From an uncultured Peptoniphilus sp. (GTDB lineage: Bacteria > Bacillota > Clostridia > Tissierellales > Peptoniphilaceae), in assembly GCF_943913915.1 (NCBI RefSeq), contig NZ_CALUAA010000009.1, positions 1 through 64,000 of the forward strand: DNA of 64,000 nucleotides, written 5' to 3'. The notes under the pieces are model-generated. The model ran no database searches and was not told the origin of the DNA. It saw only the letters and a list, made by a program, of their open reading frames with translations. Made by a program: the position numbers and the translations under genes. Positions 39,913 to 49,377 of the stretch are shown here, piece after piece; position 1 is the first letter of the stretch; each line of letters begins with the position of its first letter.

Positions 39913-41916
39913 TTACATAAAGATGCCGCCGAATTGTACAAAGAGCGGAGCGAATACTAAGGATACGACGGTAATCAACTTGATCAAGATGTTCAAGCTG
40001 GGGCCGGAAGTATCTTTGAAGGGGTCGCCGACAGTGTCGCCGGTAACAGCCGCTTTGTGCGCTTCGGAGCCTTTGCCGCCGTGAGCGCCGCCTTCGACAT
40101 ATTTCTTAGCGTTGTCCCAAGCGCCACCTGCGTTACTCATAAAGATCGCCATGAGAACACCTGTAACGAGGGCACCTGCTTGAAGACCGCCCAGTGCTTC
40201 AGTACCGAGCAAGAAGCCGACAAGAAGGGGTACGACAACGGCGATAATGCCGGGGACTACCATTTCTTTAAGGGCTGCACCGGTAGAAATTTCAACACAT
40301 TTAGCGTATTCCGGAGTGGAAGTACCTTCCATGATGCCGGGGATCGCTTTAAATTGACGGCGTACTTCTTCGATCATAGCCGTTGCCGCATTACCTACCG
40401 CACTCATGGTAAGAGCGGAGAAAGCGAAGGGCAACATACCGCCGATAAAGGTACCGGCAATAACGGAGGGCTTGGAAATATCGATGCCTGCAAGGCCTGT
40501 CGCTTGAATGTAGGATACAAACAGGGAAAGTGCCGTTAAAGCTGCAGAACCGATGGCAAAGCCTTTACCGATAGCGGCTGTAGTGTTACCGACAGAGTCT
40601 AAGGAGTCGGTAATATCGCGAACTTCAGCAGGAAGTTCACACATTTCAGCAATACCACCTGCATTGTCGGCAATGGGGCCATAAGCGTCGACAGCGATAG
40701 TGGATGCCGTGGTAGCCAGCATGCCTACTGCCGCAAGTGCGATACTGTATAAGCCGAAGACAGCGTCTTCGTGACCACCACCTAAGGAGTATGCGGCAAT
40801 AATACCGATAGCCAGAATGATGATCGGGCCGACGGTGGACATCATACCGACGGAAAGACCGGCAATGATGTTAGTAGAAGCACCCGTTTCAGATTCTCTT
40901 GCAATTCGTTGTACGGGAGAATATTCATCGGCAGTGTAGTATTCGGTGATTTTAGAAATGATCAAACCGACACACACGCCGATAATAACCGGCCAGAAGA
41001 CGGAAAGTCCGCCGAAAATTTTACTGGAAAGGATACCTGCGCAAACAATAGTAATAGCCGATGCCACATAGGTACCGATGTTTAATGCTTTTTGAGGATT
41101 CTTGTCGCCTTTAACAAAGAACATGGAAATGATCGATGCCACGATACCGATAGCGGCAATGGAAAGGCCGTATTGAATACCTTTATCTTGGAATGCCAAG
41201 AAACCGAGGGTAATAACGGAAAGTAGCGCACCGACATAGGATTCGAACAAGTCGGCACCCATACCTGCAACGTCGCCGACGTTATCGCCTACGTTGTCGG
41301 CAATAACAGCGGGGTTTCTCGGGTCGTCTTCCGGAATTCCGGCTTCAACTTTACCGACAAGGTCGGCACCGACGTCGGCCGCTTTGGTGTAGATACCGCC
41401 GCCGACACGTGCGAAGAGCGCGATGGACGATGCACCAAGGGAGAAGCCCGTAATGATTTCAGCATTGCCGAACCATAGGTAGAACAGGGAAATACCGACG
41501 ATACCGAGACCGACGACGACAAGACCCATTACGGCTCCGCCTGAGAAGGCGATATCCAATGCTTTGCCCATACCGTGGGTGTGGGCAGCTTGTGCTGTAC
41601 GAACATTGGCTTTGGTGGCCGTGTTCATGCCGATGTAGCCGGCGAGAACGGAAAAAATCGCGCCGACGATAAAGCAGACGGCAGTTTGCCAGTTAATGGC
41701 AAAGAATAAAACGATAGCGAGCACGGCGACAAAGACAACAAGCGCTTTGTACTCCCGTTGTAAAAATGCCATAGCTCCTTCGTGGATATAGCCTGAAATT
41801 TCTTTCATACGTTCGTCACCCGCCTCTTGCTTACCGACGTAAGAAGCTTTGTAAAGGCCGAACAAAATGGCGATAATCCCGATGATAGGAGCAATAATTA
41901 AGATATTGTAATTCAT
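39913..41916 (-). CDS. hppA: Membrane-bound ion-pumping pyrophosphatase, K+-dependent
   Basis: 667 residues, about 16 membrane helices. Pyrophosphate-binding motifs are NPAVIADNVGDNVGDVAGMG and DAYGPIADNAGGIAEM. Ala in GNTTAAIGKG marks the K+-dependent class; K+-independent pumps have Lys there. The Glu in ADLFESYVG and the Lys in the last helix (LIKLITVVS) match residues that form the gate in Na+-pumping members, so Na+ (or Na+/H+) transport is favoured by inference. It hydrolyses PPi to energise the membrane. Directly downstream of secG (12-nt gap). Confidence 0.95.
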   Translation of the reverse strand: MNYNILIIAPIIGIIAILFGLYKASYVGKQEAGDERMKEISGYIHEGAMAFLQREYKALVVFVAVLAIVLFFAINWQTAVCFIVGAIFSVLAGYIGMNTATKANVRTAQAAHTHGMGKALDIAFSGGAVMGLVVVGLGIVGISLFYLWFGNAEIITGFSLGASSIALFARVGGGIYTKAADVGADLVGKVEAGIPEDDPRNPAVIADNVGDNVGDVAGMGADLFESYVGALLSVITLGFLAFQDKGIQYGLSIAAIGIVASIISMFFVKGDKNPQKALNIGTYVASAITIVCAGILSSKIFGGLSVFWPVIIGVCVGLIISKITEYYTADEYSPVQRIARESETGASTNIIAGLSVGMMSTVGPIIILAIGIIAAYSLGGGHEDAVFGLYSIALAAVGMLATTASTIAVDAYGPIADNAGGIAEMCELPAEVRDITDSLDSVGNTTAAIGKGFAIGSAALTALSLFVSYIQATGLAGIDISKPSVIAGTFIGGMLPFAFSALTMSAVGNAATAMIEEVRRQFKAIPGIMEGTSTPEYAKCVEISTGAALKEMVVPGIIAVVVPLLVGFLLGTEALGGLQAGALVTGVLMAIFMSNAGGAWDNAKKYVEGGAHGGKGSEAHKAAVTGDTVGDPFKDTSGPSLNILIKLITVVSLVFAPLFVQFGGIFM

Positions 41917-41928
41917 AATTCCTCCTGA

Positions 41929-42165
41929 TTATTTTGTAATTGCAACTAAAATAATGGTCGCAATAAAAAAGATAATGGATGTTACAAGCGTAATACGCTT
42001 TAACATTTCTTTGCGGCTCGTCCCCCGATTGGAGCCCCATTCAGACGAAGCACTTCCGCTGCCGTCAAGCGTTCCGAGTCCTACTTGGTTGGATTCTTGA
42101 ACTACCACAGAGCCCGTGACGAAAATGGCCGAAAGAGCGACGATCACACTTAAAAATGTGGTCAA
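41929..42165 (-). CDS. secG: Preprotein translocase subunit SecG
   Basis: 78 residues with two hydrophobic helices (about 4-22 and 56-76). Between them are VVVQESNQVGLGTLDGSG and the KEMLKRITLVTSIIFF segment, typical of SecG. The start is TTG (42165), 7 nt from GGAGG. SecG assists SecYEG translocation. In many Firmicutes secG lies between eno and rnr; here it sits before hppA and away from both. Confidence 0.88.
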   Translation of the reverse strand: MTTFLSVIVALSAIFVTGSVVVQESNQVGLGTLDGSGSASSEWGSNRGTSRKEMLKRITLVTSIIFFIATIILVAITK

Positions 42166-42207
42166 ACTTACACCTCCTCGATGAAAAGATCTACTTATAA
42201 CGTTTCT

Positions 42208-42236
42208 ATACTACCATAGCGTACACTTTATTGCAA
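42208..42236 (-). promoter_or_regulatory. secG-hppA promoter
   Basis: -35 TTGCAA (42231-42236), 17-nt spacer, -10 TAGTAT (42208-42213). The divergent ggt-like gene has a -10 TATACT at 42308-42313 with no clear -35. Confidence 0.6.
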
Positions 42237-42334
42237 TTAAATTGAGGCTCTAAAAGGCTTGTTTTACACATTCCCCAAATCATCCATTCTCCCACTCGCC
42301 TCTGTGCTATACTGAAGAAAAAGGAGTGAATATC

Positions 42335-43930
42335 ATGCACCAAGACTACCCTTACGGTTCCAAGCGCACCGTAATCTACGGCAAGGCCATGGTCCTCGCA
42401 TCAAATCCGGCAGCCGCCAAGGCCGGAGAGGCGATTCTTCGAAAAGGCGGCAATGCCGTTGACGCCGCCATCGCCGTGGCCGCCGCCCAAACAGTAGTCG
42501 AGCCTACGAGTAACGGATTGGGGAGCGATTTATTCGCCATTCTCTCCATCGGCGATACAATCTACGGGTACAACGGAAGCGGCAAGAGCCCTGCTTCCCT
42601 GTCATGTTCCGCCATAAAAGAAAAGGGCTACGACACCATGCCCGATTTCGGCATCGAATCTGTCGGCGTACCCGGCGCCGTAAAGGCTTGGGCAGATATC
42701 CACCGCTTACACGGAAGACTTCCTTTTGAAGACGTCCTCGCCCCCGCCATTCGCTACGCAAAAGAAGGCTTTATCCTCTCCCCTACGGTGGCGCGCATTT
42801 GGGCCATGGAGCTTGAAAAACGAAAGAAATGCCGCGGGCCTCTCTACGAAAGCTTTTGGGAGCAGTTTTCCAATGAGGGAGAGGCGCCGAAAGCCGGCGA
42901 TATCGTTCGCTTTCCCCATTTGGCCCGGACACTGGAATCTATTGCAAGTGACGGCGGAGAGGATTTTTATAATGGCGCGATCGCCGAAAAAATTGAGTTG
43001 TTTATCAAAGATCAGAGCGGCTATATGACCACAGATGATTTATCGCGCCAGGAAACTCTCAAGGTAAGACCTCTCTCCCTTACTTTCGAAGACGCCGAGG
43101 TGTGGGAACTTCCGCCAAACGGTCAGGGTATTTCCGTCTTAATGGCTCTTGAGATCTTAAAACATAAACAGACCTCCCCCTCTGAGGGCATAAGCGCCCA
43201 TTATATCGCAGAAGCTATAAAGCGAGGTATGACCGATGCGGCAAAATACGTCGCCGATCCCGAATATATGTCGTTGACACCGGAGGATCTTTTAAATCCG
43301 AAGTATCTGAAAAAATGTGCTGATCGTATCGGCGAGCAGGCGAAGACCATTCGCTACGGCAATCCTTTAGATCGCTCCACCGTATATTTCGCCGTAGGCG
43401 ATGAGGACGGCAATATGATCTCCATGATTCAGTCCAATTACGACGGCTTCGGCGCAGGGATCGTCGTGCCGGAGACGGGAATTTCTTTAAATAATCGCCT
43501 GTTGAACTTTACGCTTGAAGAAGGTCACGACAATTGCCTCGCCGGGGGAAAAAGGCCATATCACACGATTATCCCGGGCTTTCTCACAAAAGACGGCGCG
43601 CCCTACGGTGCCTTCGGCGTCATGGGAGGCTTTATGCAGCCACAGGGCCATGTGCAGACCCTCCTCGAACTCTTACGCTACGGACGCAATCCCCAGGCAA
43701 CCCTCGATGCGCCGCGTTTTATGTGGACGGGAGAAAAGACCCTCGTTGTGGAAGAGGATTACGATGAAAAGGCCGTGGAGGAACTGATCCGGAGAGGTCA
43801 TGACGTAAAGCGTCCTTCCCATGATCTTGATATGGGAAGAGGCCAGTACCTCCTTTACGACCGCAAGCGAAAGGTCTATATGGGCGGCACGGAAAAGCGC
43901 TGCGACGGGTACATCGCCCTTATCGAATGA
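42335..43930 (+). CDS. Gamma-glutamyltransferase family protein (YwrD type)
   Basis: 531 residues from the ATG at 42335 (8 nt after AAGGAG; a GTG three codons upstream overlaps it). The large-subunit start KAMVLASNPAAAKAGEAILR and GGNAVDAAIAVAAAQTVVEP are diagnostic. The nucleophile Thr is in DRSTVYFAVGDEDGN, where self-cleavage would create the small subunit. There is no signal peptide, so it is probably cytoplasmic. Substrates of the YwrD branch are not well defined; glutathione hydrolysis is one option. Confidence 0.9.
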   Translation: MHQDYPYGSKRTVIYGKAMVLASNPAAAKAGEAILRKGGNAVDAAIAVAAAQTVVEPTSNGLGSDLFAILSIGDTIYGYNGSGKSPASLSCSAIKEKGYDTMPDFGIESVGVPGAVKAWADIHRLHGRLPFEDVLAPAIRYAKEGFILSPTVARIWAMELEKRKKCRGPLYESFWEQFSNEGEAPKAGDIVRFPHLARTLESIASDGGEDFYNGAIAEKIELFIKDQSGYMTTDDLSRQETLKVRPLSLTFEDAEVWELPPNGQGISVLMALEILKHKQTSPSEGISAHYIAEAIKRGMTDAAKYVADPEYMSLTPEDLLNPKYLKKCADRIGEQAKTIRYGNPLDRSTVYFAVGDEDGNMISMIQSNYDGFGAGIVVPETGISLNNRLLNFTLEEGHDNCLAGGKRPYHTIIPGFLTKDGAPYGAFGVMGGFMQPQGHVQTLLELLRYGRNPQATLDAPRFMWTGEKTLVVEEDYDEKAVEELIRRGHDVKRPSHDLDMGRGQYLLYDRKRKVYMGGTEKRCDGYIALIE

Positions 43931-43973
43931 TTTCTCCGTTCTGATTACAGTTGCAAGTTAGGAGATAAGTAAA

Positions 43974-44159
43974 TTGAAATATAGTAAGCAAGCTCTATTC
44001 TTTACTCTTTTGATTTTAGTCCTCGAAATTATCGCCAGCGTCATCGTATCCCACCGGAGCCACGGCACCTGGCAGTTCAGCGATTTTTACAGCAAACCTA
44101 TGAATTGGTACCTCCCCATTATTTATTTGGTATCCAATGTGTTGGCTGGCATTAACTGA
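43974..44159 (+). CDS. Small membrane protein, unknown
   Basis: 61 residues starting at TTG with AGGAG 9 nt upstream. Two hydrophobic stretches (about 7-26 and 45-60) predict a tiny membrane protein. It lies 43 bases after the gamma-glutamyltransferase gene and just before a terminator, which supports a real short gene. No family is recognised. Confidence 0.55.
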   Translation: MKYSKQALFFTLLILVLEIIASVIVSHRSHGTWQFSDFYSKPMNWYLPIIYLVSNVLAGIN

Positions 44160-44192
44160 GATCATATGGCAAAAAAATAATCTGTCCAATAT

Positions 44193-44226
44193 AAAAACCG
44201 GAGACCCACTATGTCTCCGGTTTTAT
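44193..44226. terminator. Terminator between the convergent small ORF and PLD-like gene
   Basis: Stem AAAACCGGAGAC / GTCTCCGGTTTT with a seven-base loop. Symmetrical, usable from both strands. Confidence 0.88.
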
Positions 44227-44250
44227 TTCGCCTATAAGCTTTATTCCCTT

Positions 44251-45657
44251 TTACCATGTGCAGATTCCAGTCACTTCCTGCAATTTCCAAAGATGACGCA
44301 TAAAGAATCCGCCTTCATAATATGCCGCAAAAGGCAGAGTATATTCGCCGTCTTCGTTATTCCAAAGCCTGATAAAGTAGCGATCTATTTCCTCGTGCAT
44401 AGGAGAATGTCTCTCCATTTCCACTGCTACATTTGTTTCCAAATTATAATTCTTTAAATTCCGCCTCGTATAATTTGCGCTCCCTAAAATCGCATAGGGT
44501 GCACGATCTTGAAAGTCGAAATAAATCATCTTGGTGTGGAATTGTTCCCCATGGGTGTTGTACCAGCGAATTTGTATCTCCGGCACTCCGTCCTTCAACT
44601 CGCTTAGGGCCGGCCGGTTCGGCGAACCGTTTTTCTCAATGCCGAAGGCGTCTTTGTTCAGATCCGCAATAATTCTCACGTCGACGCCCCGTTTAGCGGC
44701 TTCCCCGAGTTCCTTCAGAATCTCGAACTCCGAAATATAGAATATCCCAACCCTGATCTTATCGCCTCTTTTACTCTTGCGAATATTTTCAGAAAGCGCA
44801 TTGTGGATTTTTTTCTCGGTGATTACTTTCAGTCTATAGGGCGAGTCTTCTACATTGCAGCGAAAGTTTTTAATCGCCTCAGGAATTTCATCGAAAAAGA
44901 TACTTTCCGAACGGATCAAATCCTCCATCGATTTTCCCCGAAATACCATCGCCACATTGGAATGATAGGCGCTGGGATCGTGAGGATTGGCCGACGCTAC
45001 GACGGCTTCTTTCTCGGAAATCACAACCTTCCGATGATTACCCTTGAAATTTGCCAGCTTTAAAATGGATCGAACCGTAACCTTCTCTCCGTCCCGAGCA
45101 AAAAAGTTTCGTATCCAACCTCTGCCGCCGGTACCGAACCACTGGAGATAGGCCCTGTAAAATCCCGAAAAAAGAGGATTAGAGTCTCTCATTTGATTGA
45201 GATCCGTAACGACTACCTGAACTCCGGCGTCCCTCAGCCTCTTAATATTGTCCTCTTCATAGGCGCCGTAAAAATTGTTAATGGGATCAGTGACGAATAA
45301 TATGGGCATAGGCGGCCGAGCTTTTTTCTTTTCGATTAAAAGATTGGTCATTGCCTCCACTTGATTGGGAAATTTTAATTCTTTATTATACTCGTCATTA
45401 AAGAGGAAAAAATCGACGACGAGAAATTCTTCTGCATTTTTTATGGTCTCCATTTCCCGATTAAAGATCTTTTGCTCGTGAATTTTCGTTCCCTCTTTTA
45501 CGTAACTGAGATCGTAAATAAACTCCGCCTCCGCGGATTCCGGATTTCCGGAGATATTGGTTCCCTCGGGATTTTTTGTCATCAAACTATAAATAGCGGG
45601 AATGAGCAGTAATAGGATGATCAAGAGAAGCTTCCTTTTATTTTTAACTTGTTTCAA
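44251..45657 (-). CDS. Phospholipase D-like membrane protein
   Basis: 468 residues with an N-terminal membrane anchor or uncleaved signal (LLLIILLLLIPAIYSL). Two HKD-type motifs: the first reads NHRKVVISEKEAVVASANPH, with Glu where Asp is usual, and the second is canonical HTKMIYFDFQ...GSANYTRRN. The layout resembles PLD superfamily phosphodiesterases and cardiolipin-synthase relatives, but there are no paired N-terminal helices of Cls. The substrate is unknown; extracytoplasmic orientation is inferred. It is monocistronic. Confidence 0.82.
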   Translation of the reverse strand: MKQVKNKRKLLLIILLLLIPAIYSLMTKNPEGTNISGNPESAEAEFIYDLSYVKEGTKIHEQKIFNREMETIKNAEEFLVVDFFLFNDEYNKELKFPNQVEAMTNLLIEKKKARPPMPILFVTDPINNFYGAYEEDNIKRLRDAGVQVVVTDLNQMRDSNPLFSGFYRAYLQWFGTGGRGWIRNFFARDGEKVTVRSILKLANFKGNHRKVVISEKEAVVASANPHDPSAYHSNVAMVFRGKSMEDLIRSESIFFDEIPEAIKNFRCNVEDSPYRLKVITEKKIHNALSENIRKSKRGDKIRVGIFYISEFEILKELGEAAKRGVDVRIIADLNKDAFGIEKNGSPNRPALSELKDGVPEIQIRWYNTHGEQFHTKMIYFDFQDRAPYAILGSANYTRRNLKNYNLETNVAVEMERHSPMHEEIDRYFIRLWNNEDGEYTLPFAAYYEGGFFMRHLWKLQEVTGICTW

Positions 45658-45671
45658 GTGTCCTCCTTTAT

Positions 45672-45731
45672 AAAAAACACACCATACTTTGTCGATCTCA
45701 TGATTTCATAGGAAGTTTACAAAGTATGGTG
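45672..45731 (-). terminator. Terminator of the oligopeptide ABC operon
   Basis: 13-bp perfect stem CACCATACTTTGT (45680-45692) with ACAAAGTATGGTG (45719-45731), 26-base loop, followed on the minus strand by TTTTTTATA. Confidence 0.82.
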
Positions 45732-45745
45732 CATCTACCGGTGTT

Positions 45746-46552
45746 CTATTTACAATGAGGATCCAAGGGCGGTACCGCCGAAAGGAGCTTTTTCGTGTAA
45801 TCTTTTTTCGGATGGTTCATAATGCTGTCCCGATCATTGATTTCCACGAGCTTTCCATGGTGCATCACGCCGATGCGATCGGAAATATGTTCCACAACAG
45901 CAATATCGTGAGAGATAAAGAGGTAGCTTAGATTGCGCTCCTCTTGAAGTTCCTCTAATAGGTTGATGATCTGAGCCTGAATGGACACATCCAGTGCCGA
46001 AGTGGGCTCGTCTGCTAAAATAAGCGTCGGCTCCACAACAAGGGCGCGGGCGATGCCGATGCGCTGACGCTGGCCCCCGGAAAATTCGTGAGGAAAGCGG
46101 CCGAAGTGGGTCTCGGAGAGTCCGCAAAGGGAAAGGGTCTCCTCCGCACGCTTTCGCGCTTCCCCCCGGTCCATGTGGGCGTTTAAATTAACTAAGGGTT
46201 CCATGACGATTTCCCTCGCACTCATTTGGGGATTTAAAGAACTGTAAGGATCTTGGAAAATCATCTGAACGTCTCGACGAATTTCTTTCAGCTCCTTATT
46301 ATCGGCTTTTAAAACCTCTCTACCCTTGTAGATCACAGATCCCCGGGCTTTGCCGTAGAGTCCCAGGATGCAGCGAGCCAAAGTGGATTTACCGCTCCCG
46401 CTTTCCCCTACGATTCCAAGAGTTTCTTTTTCTCCCAATGAAAAGGACACGCCGTCTACTGCGCGGAACATATCCTGCCTCTTGCCGAAAAGACTTTTTT
46501 TACCGACTGGAAATTCCTGAACCAAATTTTTGACTTCAAGTAATTTATTCAC
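45746..46552 (-). CDS. oppF: Oligopeptide ABC transporter ATPase, OppF/DppF type
   Basis: 268 residues from a GTG at 46552 (MNKLLEVKNLVQEFPVG), overlapping the oppD end by 8 nt; a longer open frame to 46855 lies inside oppD and is rejected. Walker A GESGSGKST, signature FSGGQRQRIGIARAL, Walker B LILADEPTSALD and the H-loop FISHDIAV are complete. The second ATPase of the importer, it drives uptake of peptides together with OppD. Confidence 0.92.
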   Translation of the reverse strand: MNKLLEVKNLVQEFPVGKKSLFGKRQDMFRAVDGVSFSLGEKETLGIVGESGSGKSTLARCILGLYGKARGSVIYKGREVLKADNKELKEIRRDVQMIFQDPYSSLNPQMSAREIVMEPLVNLNAHMDRGEARKRAEETLSLCGLSETHFGRFPHEFSGGQRQRIGIARALVVEPTLILADEPTSALDVSIQAQIINLLEELQEERNLSYLFISHDIAVVEHISDRIGVMHHGKLVEINDRDSIMNHPKKDYTKKLLSAVPPLDPHCK

Positions 46553-47522
46553 AGCTTTCCCCCTCGTATAAAAAGCAGGCGACGCAATGGCCCGGGTCCT
46601 CTGCCTTAAGCTTCGGTACCTCTTCCTTGCATCTGTCCATGCGACTTTCGCAACGGGAGTAGAAGGGGCAGTGGCCTTCCATCTCAGACGGAGGCGGCAC
46701 ATTGCCGGGAATATTATAGAGCTTTTCTCCACGGTTTTCCAAAGTGGGCCGCGCCCGTAAGAGTCCCTTGGTGTAGGGGTGCATAGGATTGTCGAAGATC
46801 GTACAGACGTCGGATTTTTCCATGACTCGCCCGCCGTACATGACGACAACGTCATCCGCCATTTGCGCCACGACGCCGAGATCGTGAGTAATGAGCATAA
46901 TGGAGGTGTTCAGATCGTGCTTTAAACCTTCCATAAGCTCCAATACCTCTTTTTGAATGGTCACATCCAGGGCCGTCGTGGGCTCATCGGCGATTAAAAG
47001 TTTCGGCGATGATGCCAGGGCAATGGCGATCATGACCCTTTGGCGCTGACCGCCAGAAAGTTCATGGGGATAACTGTTGACTTTGTTCGCGGCGTCATCG
47101 ATCTCCACCATCTCCAGCATTTCAACGGTTTTCTTCTTCGCCTCCTCTTTGGAAAGGCCCATAACGCGACGGTATACCTCTTCAATTTGAAATCCCACTT
47201 TAAGCGCAGGATTCAAACTGGTCATAGGCTCCTGAAAGATCATCGCCAGATCCCGGCTTCTAAGTTTACGTCGCTCCACGGGATCCATATCAAGAATGTT
47301 TTCTCCTTTGTAGAGAATTTCCCCCACGTCGATCCTTCCGATAGGTCTCGGTAAAAGACCCATGAGTGACAGCGCGGTTACGCTTTTGCCGCTTCCGCTT
47401 TCCCCGACCAACGCCAAGGTGGAGCCTTCGGGAATGGAAAAGCTGACTCCGTTTACCGCATGAACCACTCCCTTATCCGTATAAAAGGAAGTATGCAGAT
47501 TCTTAAATTCGATTAAATTCAC
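46545..47522 (-). CDS. oppD: Oligopeptide ABC transporter ATPase, OppD/DppD type
   Basis: 325 residues. Walker A GESGSGKS near 38, signature LSGGQRQRVMIAIAL, Walker B LLIADEPTTALD, and the OppD-type C-terminal region with four Cys around HCPFYSRCESRMDRC...HCVAC. In relatives these Cys bind an Fe-S cluster. It lies 2 bases after the permease gene oppC. Confidence 0.94.
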   Translation of the reverse strand: MNLIEFKNLHTSFYTDKGVVHAVNGVSFSIPEGSTLALVGESGSGKSVTALSLMGLLPRPIGRIDVGEILYKGENILDMDPVERRKLRSRDLAMIFQEPMTSLNPALKVGFQIEEVYRRVMGLSKEEAKKKTVEMLEMVEIDDAANKVNSYPHELSGGQRQRVMIAIALASSPKLLIADEPTTALDVTIQKEVLELMEGLKHDLNTSIMLITHDLGVVAQMADDVVVMYGGRVMEKSDVCTIFDNPMHPYTKGLLRARPTLENRGEKLYNIPGNVPPPSEMEGHCPFYSRCESRMDRCKEEVPKLKAEDPGHCVACFLYEGESCE

Positions 47523-47524
47523 AG

Positions 47525-48376
47525 CTACCCCCTTTGTTTAACATCCAGTGTATCGCTGAGTCCGTCGCCGAAAAGATTCAGCGAGAAAATTGTAAGGGCG
47601 ATAGCGAGGCCCGGGAAAATGGTCATATGGGGATAGTCCCGAATATAACTTCTCCCTTGAGAAAGCATGCCGCCCCATTCCGGCGTCGGCGGTTGTACGC
47701 CGAGGCCGATAAAACTCAAACTCGCCGCCTGTAAAATCGCCGTCCCCACACCTAATGTGGCCTGTACAATAATAGGACCTGTGCAGTTCGGTAAAATATG
47801 GCGGAAGATCAGGCGGAAATTACTCGCTCCGCCGATTTTGGCCGCCTCCACATATTCCTGCTCTTTTACAGAAAGTACGCTGGCTCTTACGATGCGGGCG
47901 TAATTTGTAATGCTTGAAAGGGACACGGCGAGGATTAAATTACGAATTCCCGTACCCAGTACAGCGGAAATGGCAATAGCCAAAATTAAAGACGGAATGG
48001 ATAAAATAATATCCACAAGACGCATCATCACATTATCTACTGCACCGCCGAAAAAACCTGCGACGGCACCGATAATCGTGCCGATGATGACGGAGATAAT
48101 CGTGGCCACAAGACCGATAAAGAGCGAAATTCTTGCGCCATAAACGACGTTTGAAAAGATATCTCTCCCGAAATTATCCGTACCGAAGAAATGCTCCGCA
48201 GACGGCGATTGAAATCGAATGGCGAGGTCTTGAGATTCCGGCGCATAAGTGGCGATAAGCGGCGCAAAGATAGCGATGATAACCATGGCGAGTATAATGA
48301 TAAAGCCCGCCACTGCCATTTTATTCTTGTAAAAAATACGCAGGAGGTCTTTTGTTCGCGATTGTTTCTGTTCCAT
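47525..48376 (-). CDS. oppC: Oligopeptide ABC transporter permease, DppC/OppC type
   Basis: 283 residues with six predicted helices. N-terminal MEQKQSRTKDLLRIFYKNK cytoplasmic segment; the coupling EAA-like loop (YVEAAKIGGASNFRLIFRHI) contacts the ATPases. It forms the channel with the DppB-type subunit. It lies 9 nt after dppB. Confidence 0.94.
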   Translation of the reverse strand: MEQKQSRTKDLLRIFYKNKMAVAGFIIILAMVIIAIFAPLIATYAPESQDLAIRFQSPSAEHFFGTDNFGRDIFSNVVYGARISLFIGLVATIISVIIGTIIGAVAGFFGGAVDNVMMRLVDIILSIPSLILAIAISAVLGTGIRNLILAVSLSSITNYARIVRASVLSVKEQEYVEAAKIGGASNFRLIFRHILPNCTGPIIVQATLGVGTAILQAASLSFIGLGVQPPTPEWGGMLSQGRSYIRDYPHMTIFPGLAIALTIFSLNLFGDGLSDTLDVKQRG

Positions 48377-48385
48377 AAGCCCTCC

Positions 48386-49312
48386 TTATTCGTATTGGCT
48401 TCGAACCCGAGGATCCAAGAAGCCGTAGAGAATGTCGACGACGAGATTTAAAATACAGTAAGAAAGGGAGATCAAAAGCACCGCCCCGAGTATCATAGGA
48501 TAATCTCTTGCCGTAATGCTCTGTACCATGTGGCGACCGATACCTGGAATGGAAAAGATCGTTTCTGTCAACACGCTGCCGCCGATAAGGGCGCCGGTTA
48601 AAAGACCGGCACTGGTTAAGACGGGGATCATGGCGTTTTTAAGAGCGTGCACGAAAATAACATAGCGTTCTCTAAATCCTTTGGAGCGCGCCGTACGAAT
48701 ATAATCTTTGTTTAAGACATCGAGCATCGAGGATCTCATTTGACGCATAATCACGGCCATGGACTGAAAGCCCAGTGCAAATCCCGGAAGGATCAAATGC
48801 TTAAAAGAGCGAAGACCCGATGAGGGCAGCCAACCCAGCTTCACGGAAAAGAGCAAAATAAACAAAAGCCCCGACCAGAAGATGGGCATGGAAAGGCCGA
48901 TCATGCCGAAAAACATAGAGATCTTATCGATCCAGCTGTATTTAAAGACGGCACTTAATATGCCGAAGATAATGCCGAAAATAACGGCTACCGCCAAAGA
49001 AAACAAGGTAAGCTTGACCGTAGCGGGAAAGTATTCTTTCAATGTATCTCCTACATCAGCACCTGAGAGATAACTCTTCCCCAAGTCACCGTGAAGAGCG
49101 CCTTTAATGTAGCGGCCGTATTGTACGAGGAAAGGATCGTTGAGCCCCAGCTCCTCCCGATACGCCTCGATAGCCTCCGGCGGCGCCTGTTGCCCAAGCT
49201 TTGCCACGGCGGCATCCCCGGGGGTTAAGTAGAGAAGCCCGAAGATAATCAGGCTTACCCCGAGCATAGTGGGCACCATAAATAAAAGGCGCCTTAAAAT
49301 ATATTTAATCAT
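48386..49312 (-). CDS. oppB: Oligopeptide ABC transporter permease, DppB/OppB type
   Basis: 308 residues. Starts MIKYILRRLLFMVPTMLGVS, typical of DppB/OppB; EAA-like loop KDYIRTARSKGFRERYVIFV. Six membrane helices. It is second in the operon, separated from the binding-protein gene by an intercistronic hairpin at 49341-49370. Confidence 0.94.
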   Translation of the reverse strand: MIKYILRRLLFMVPTMLGVSLIIFGLLYLTPGDAAVAKLGQQAPPEAIEAYREELGLNDPFLVQYGRYIKGALHGDLGKSYLSGADVGDTLKEYFPATVKLTLFSLAVAVIFGIIFGILSAVFKYSWIDKISMFFGMIGLSMPIFWSGLLFILLFSVKLGWLPSSGLRSFKHLILPGFALGFQSMAVIMRQMRSSMLDVLNKDYIRTARSKGFRERYVIFVHALKNAMIPVLTSAGLLTGALIGGSVLTETIFSIPGIGRHMVQSITARDYPMILGAVLLISLSYCILNLVVDILYGFLDPRVRSQYE

Positions 49313-49340
49313 GTTTCCCTCTTTCCATGTGAAAACATGT

Positions 49341-49370
49341 AATAAAGACTCCCTGAAAGGAGTCTTTATT
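49341..49370 (-). terminator. Intercistronic hairpin between the binding-protein and permease genes
   Basis: 12-bp perfect stem AATAAAGACTCC / GGAGTCTTTATT with a six-base loop and no long T-run. It probably stabilises the upstream mRNA or attenuates transcription, giving more binding protein than permease. Confidence 0.75.
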
Positions 49371-49377
49371 GCTGTGT

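Noticed and set aside
46552..46855. N-terminal extension of oppF to 46855
   Set aside because: The added ~100 residues overlap oppD in another frame and lack any ABC motif. GTG at 46552 fits the family start.
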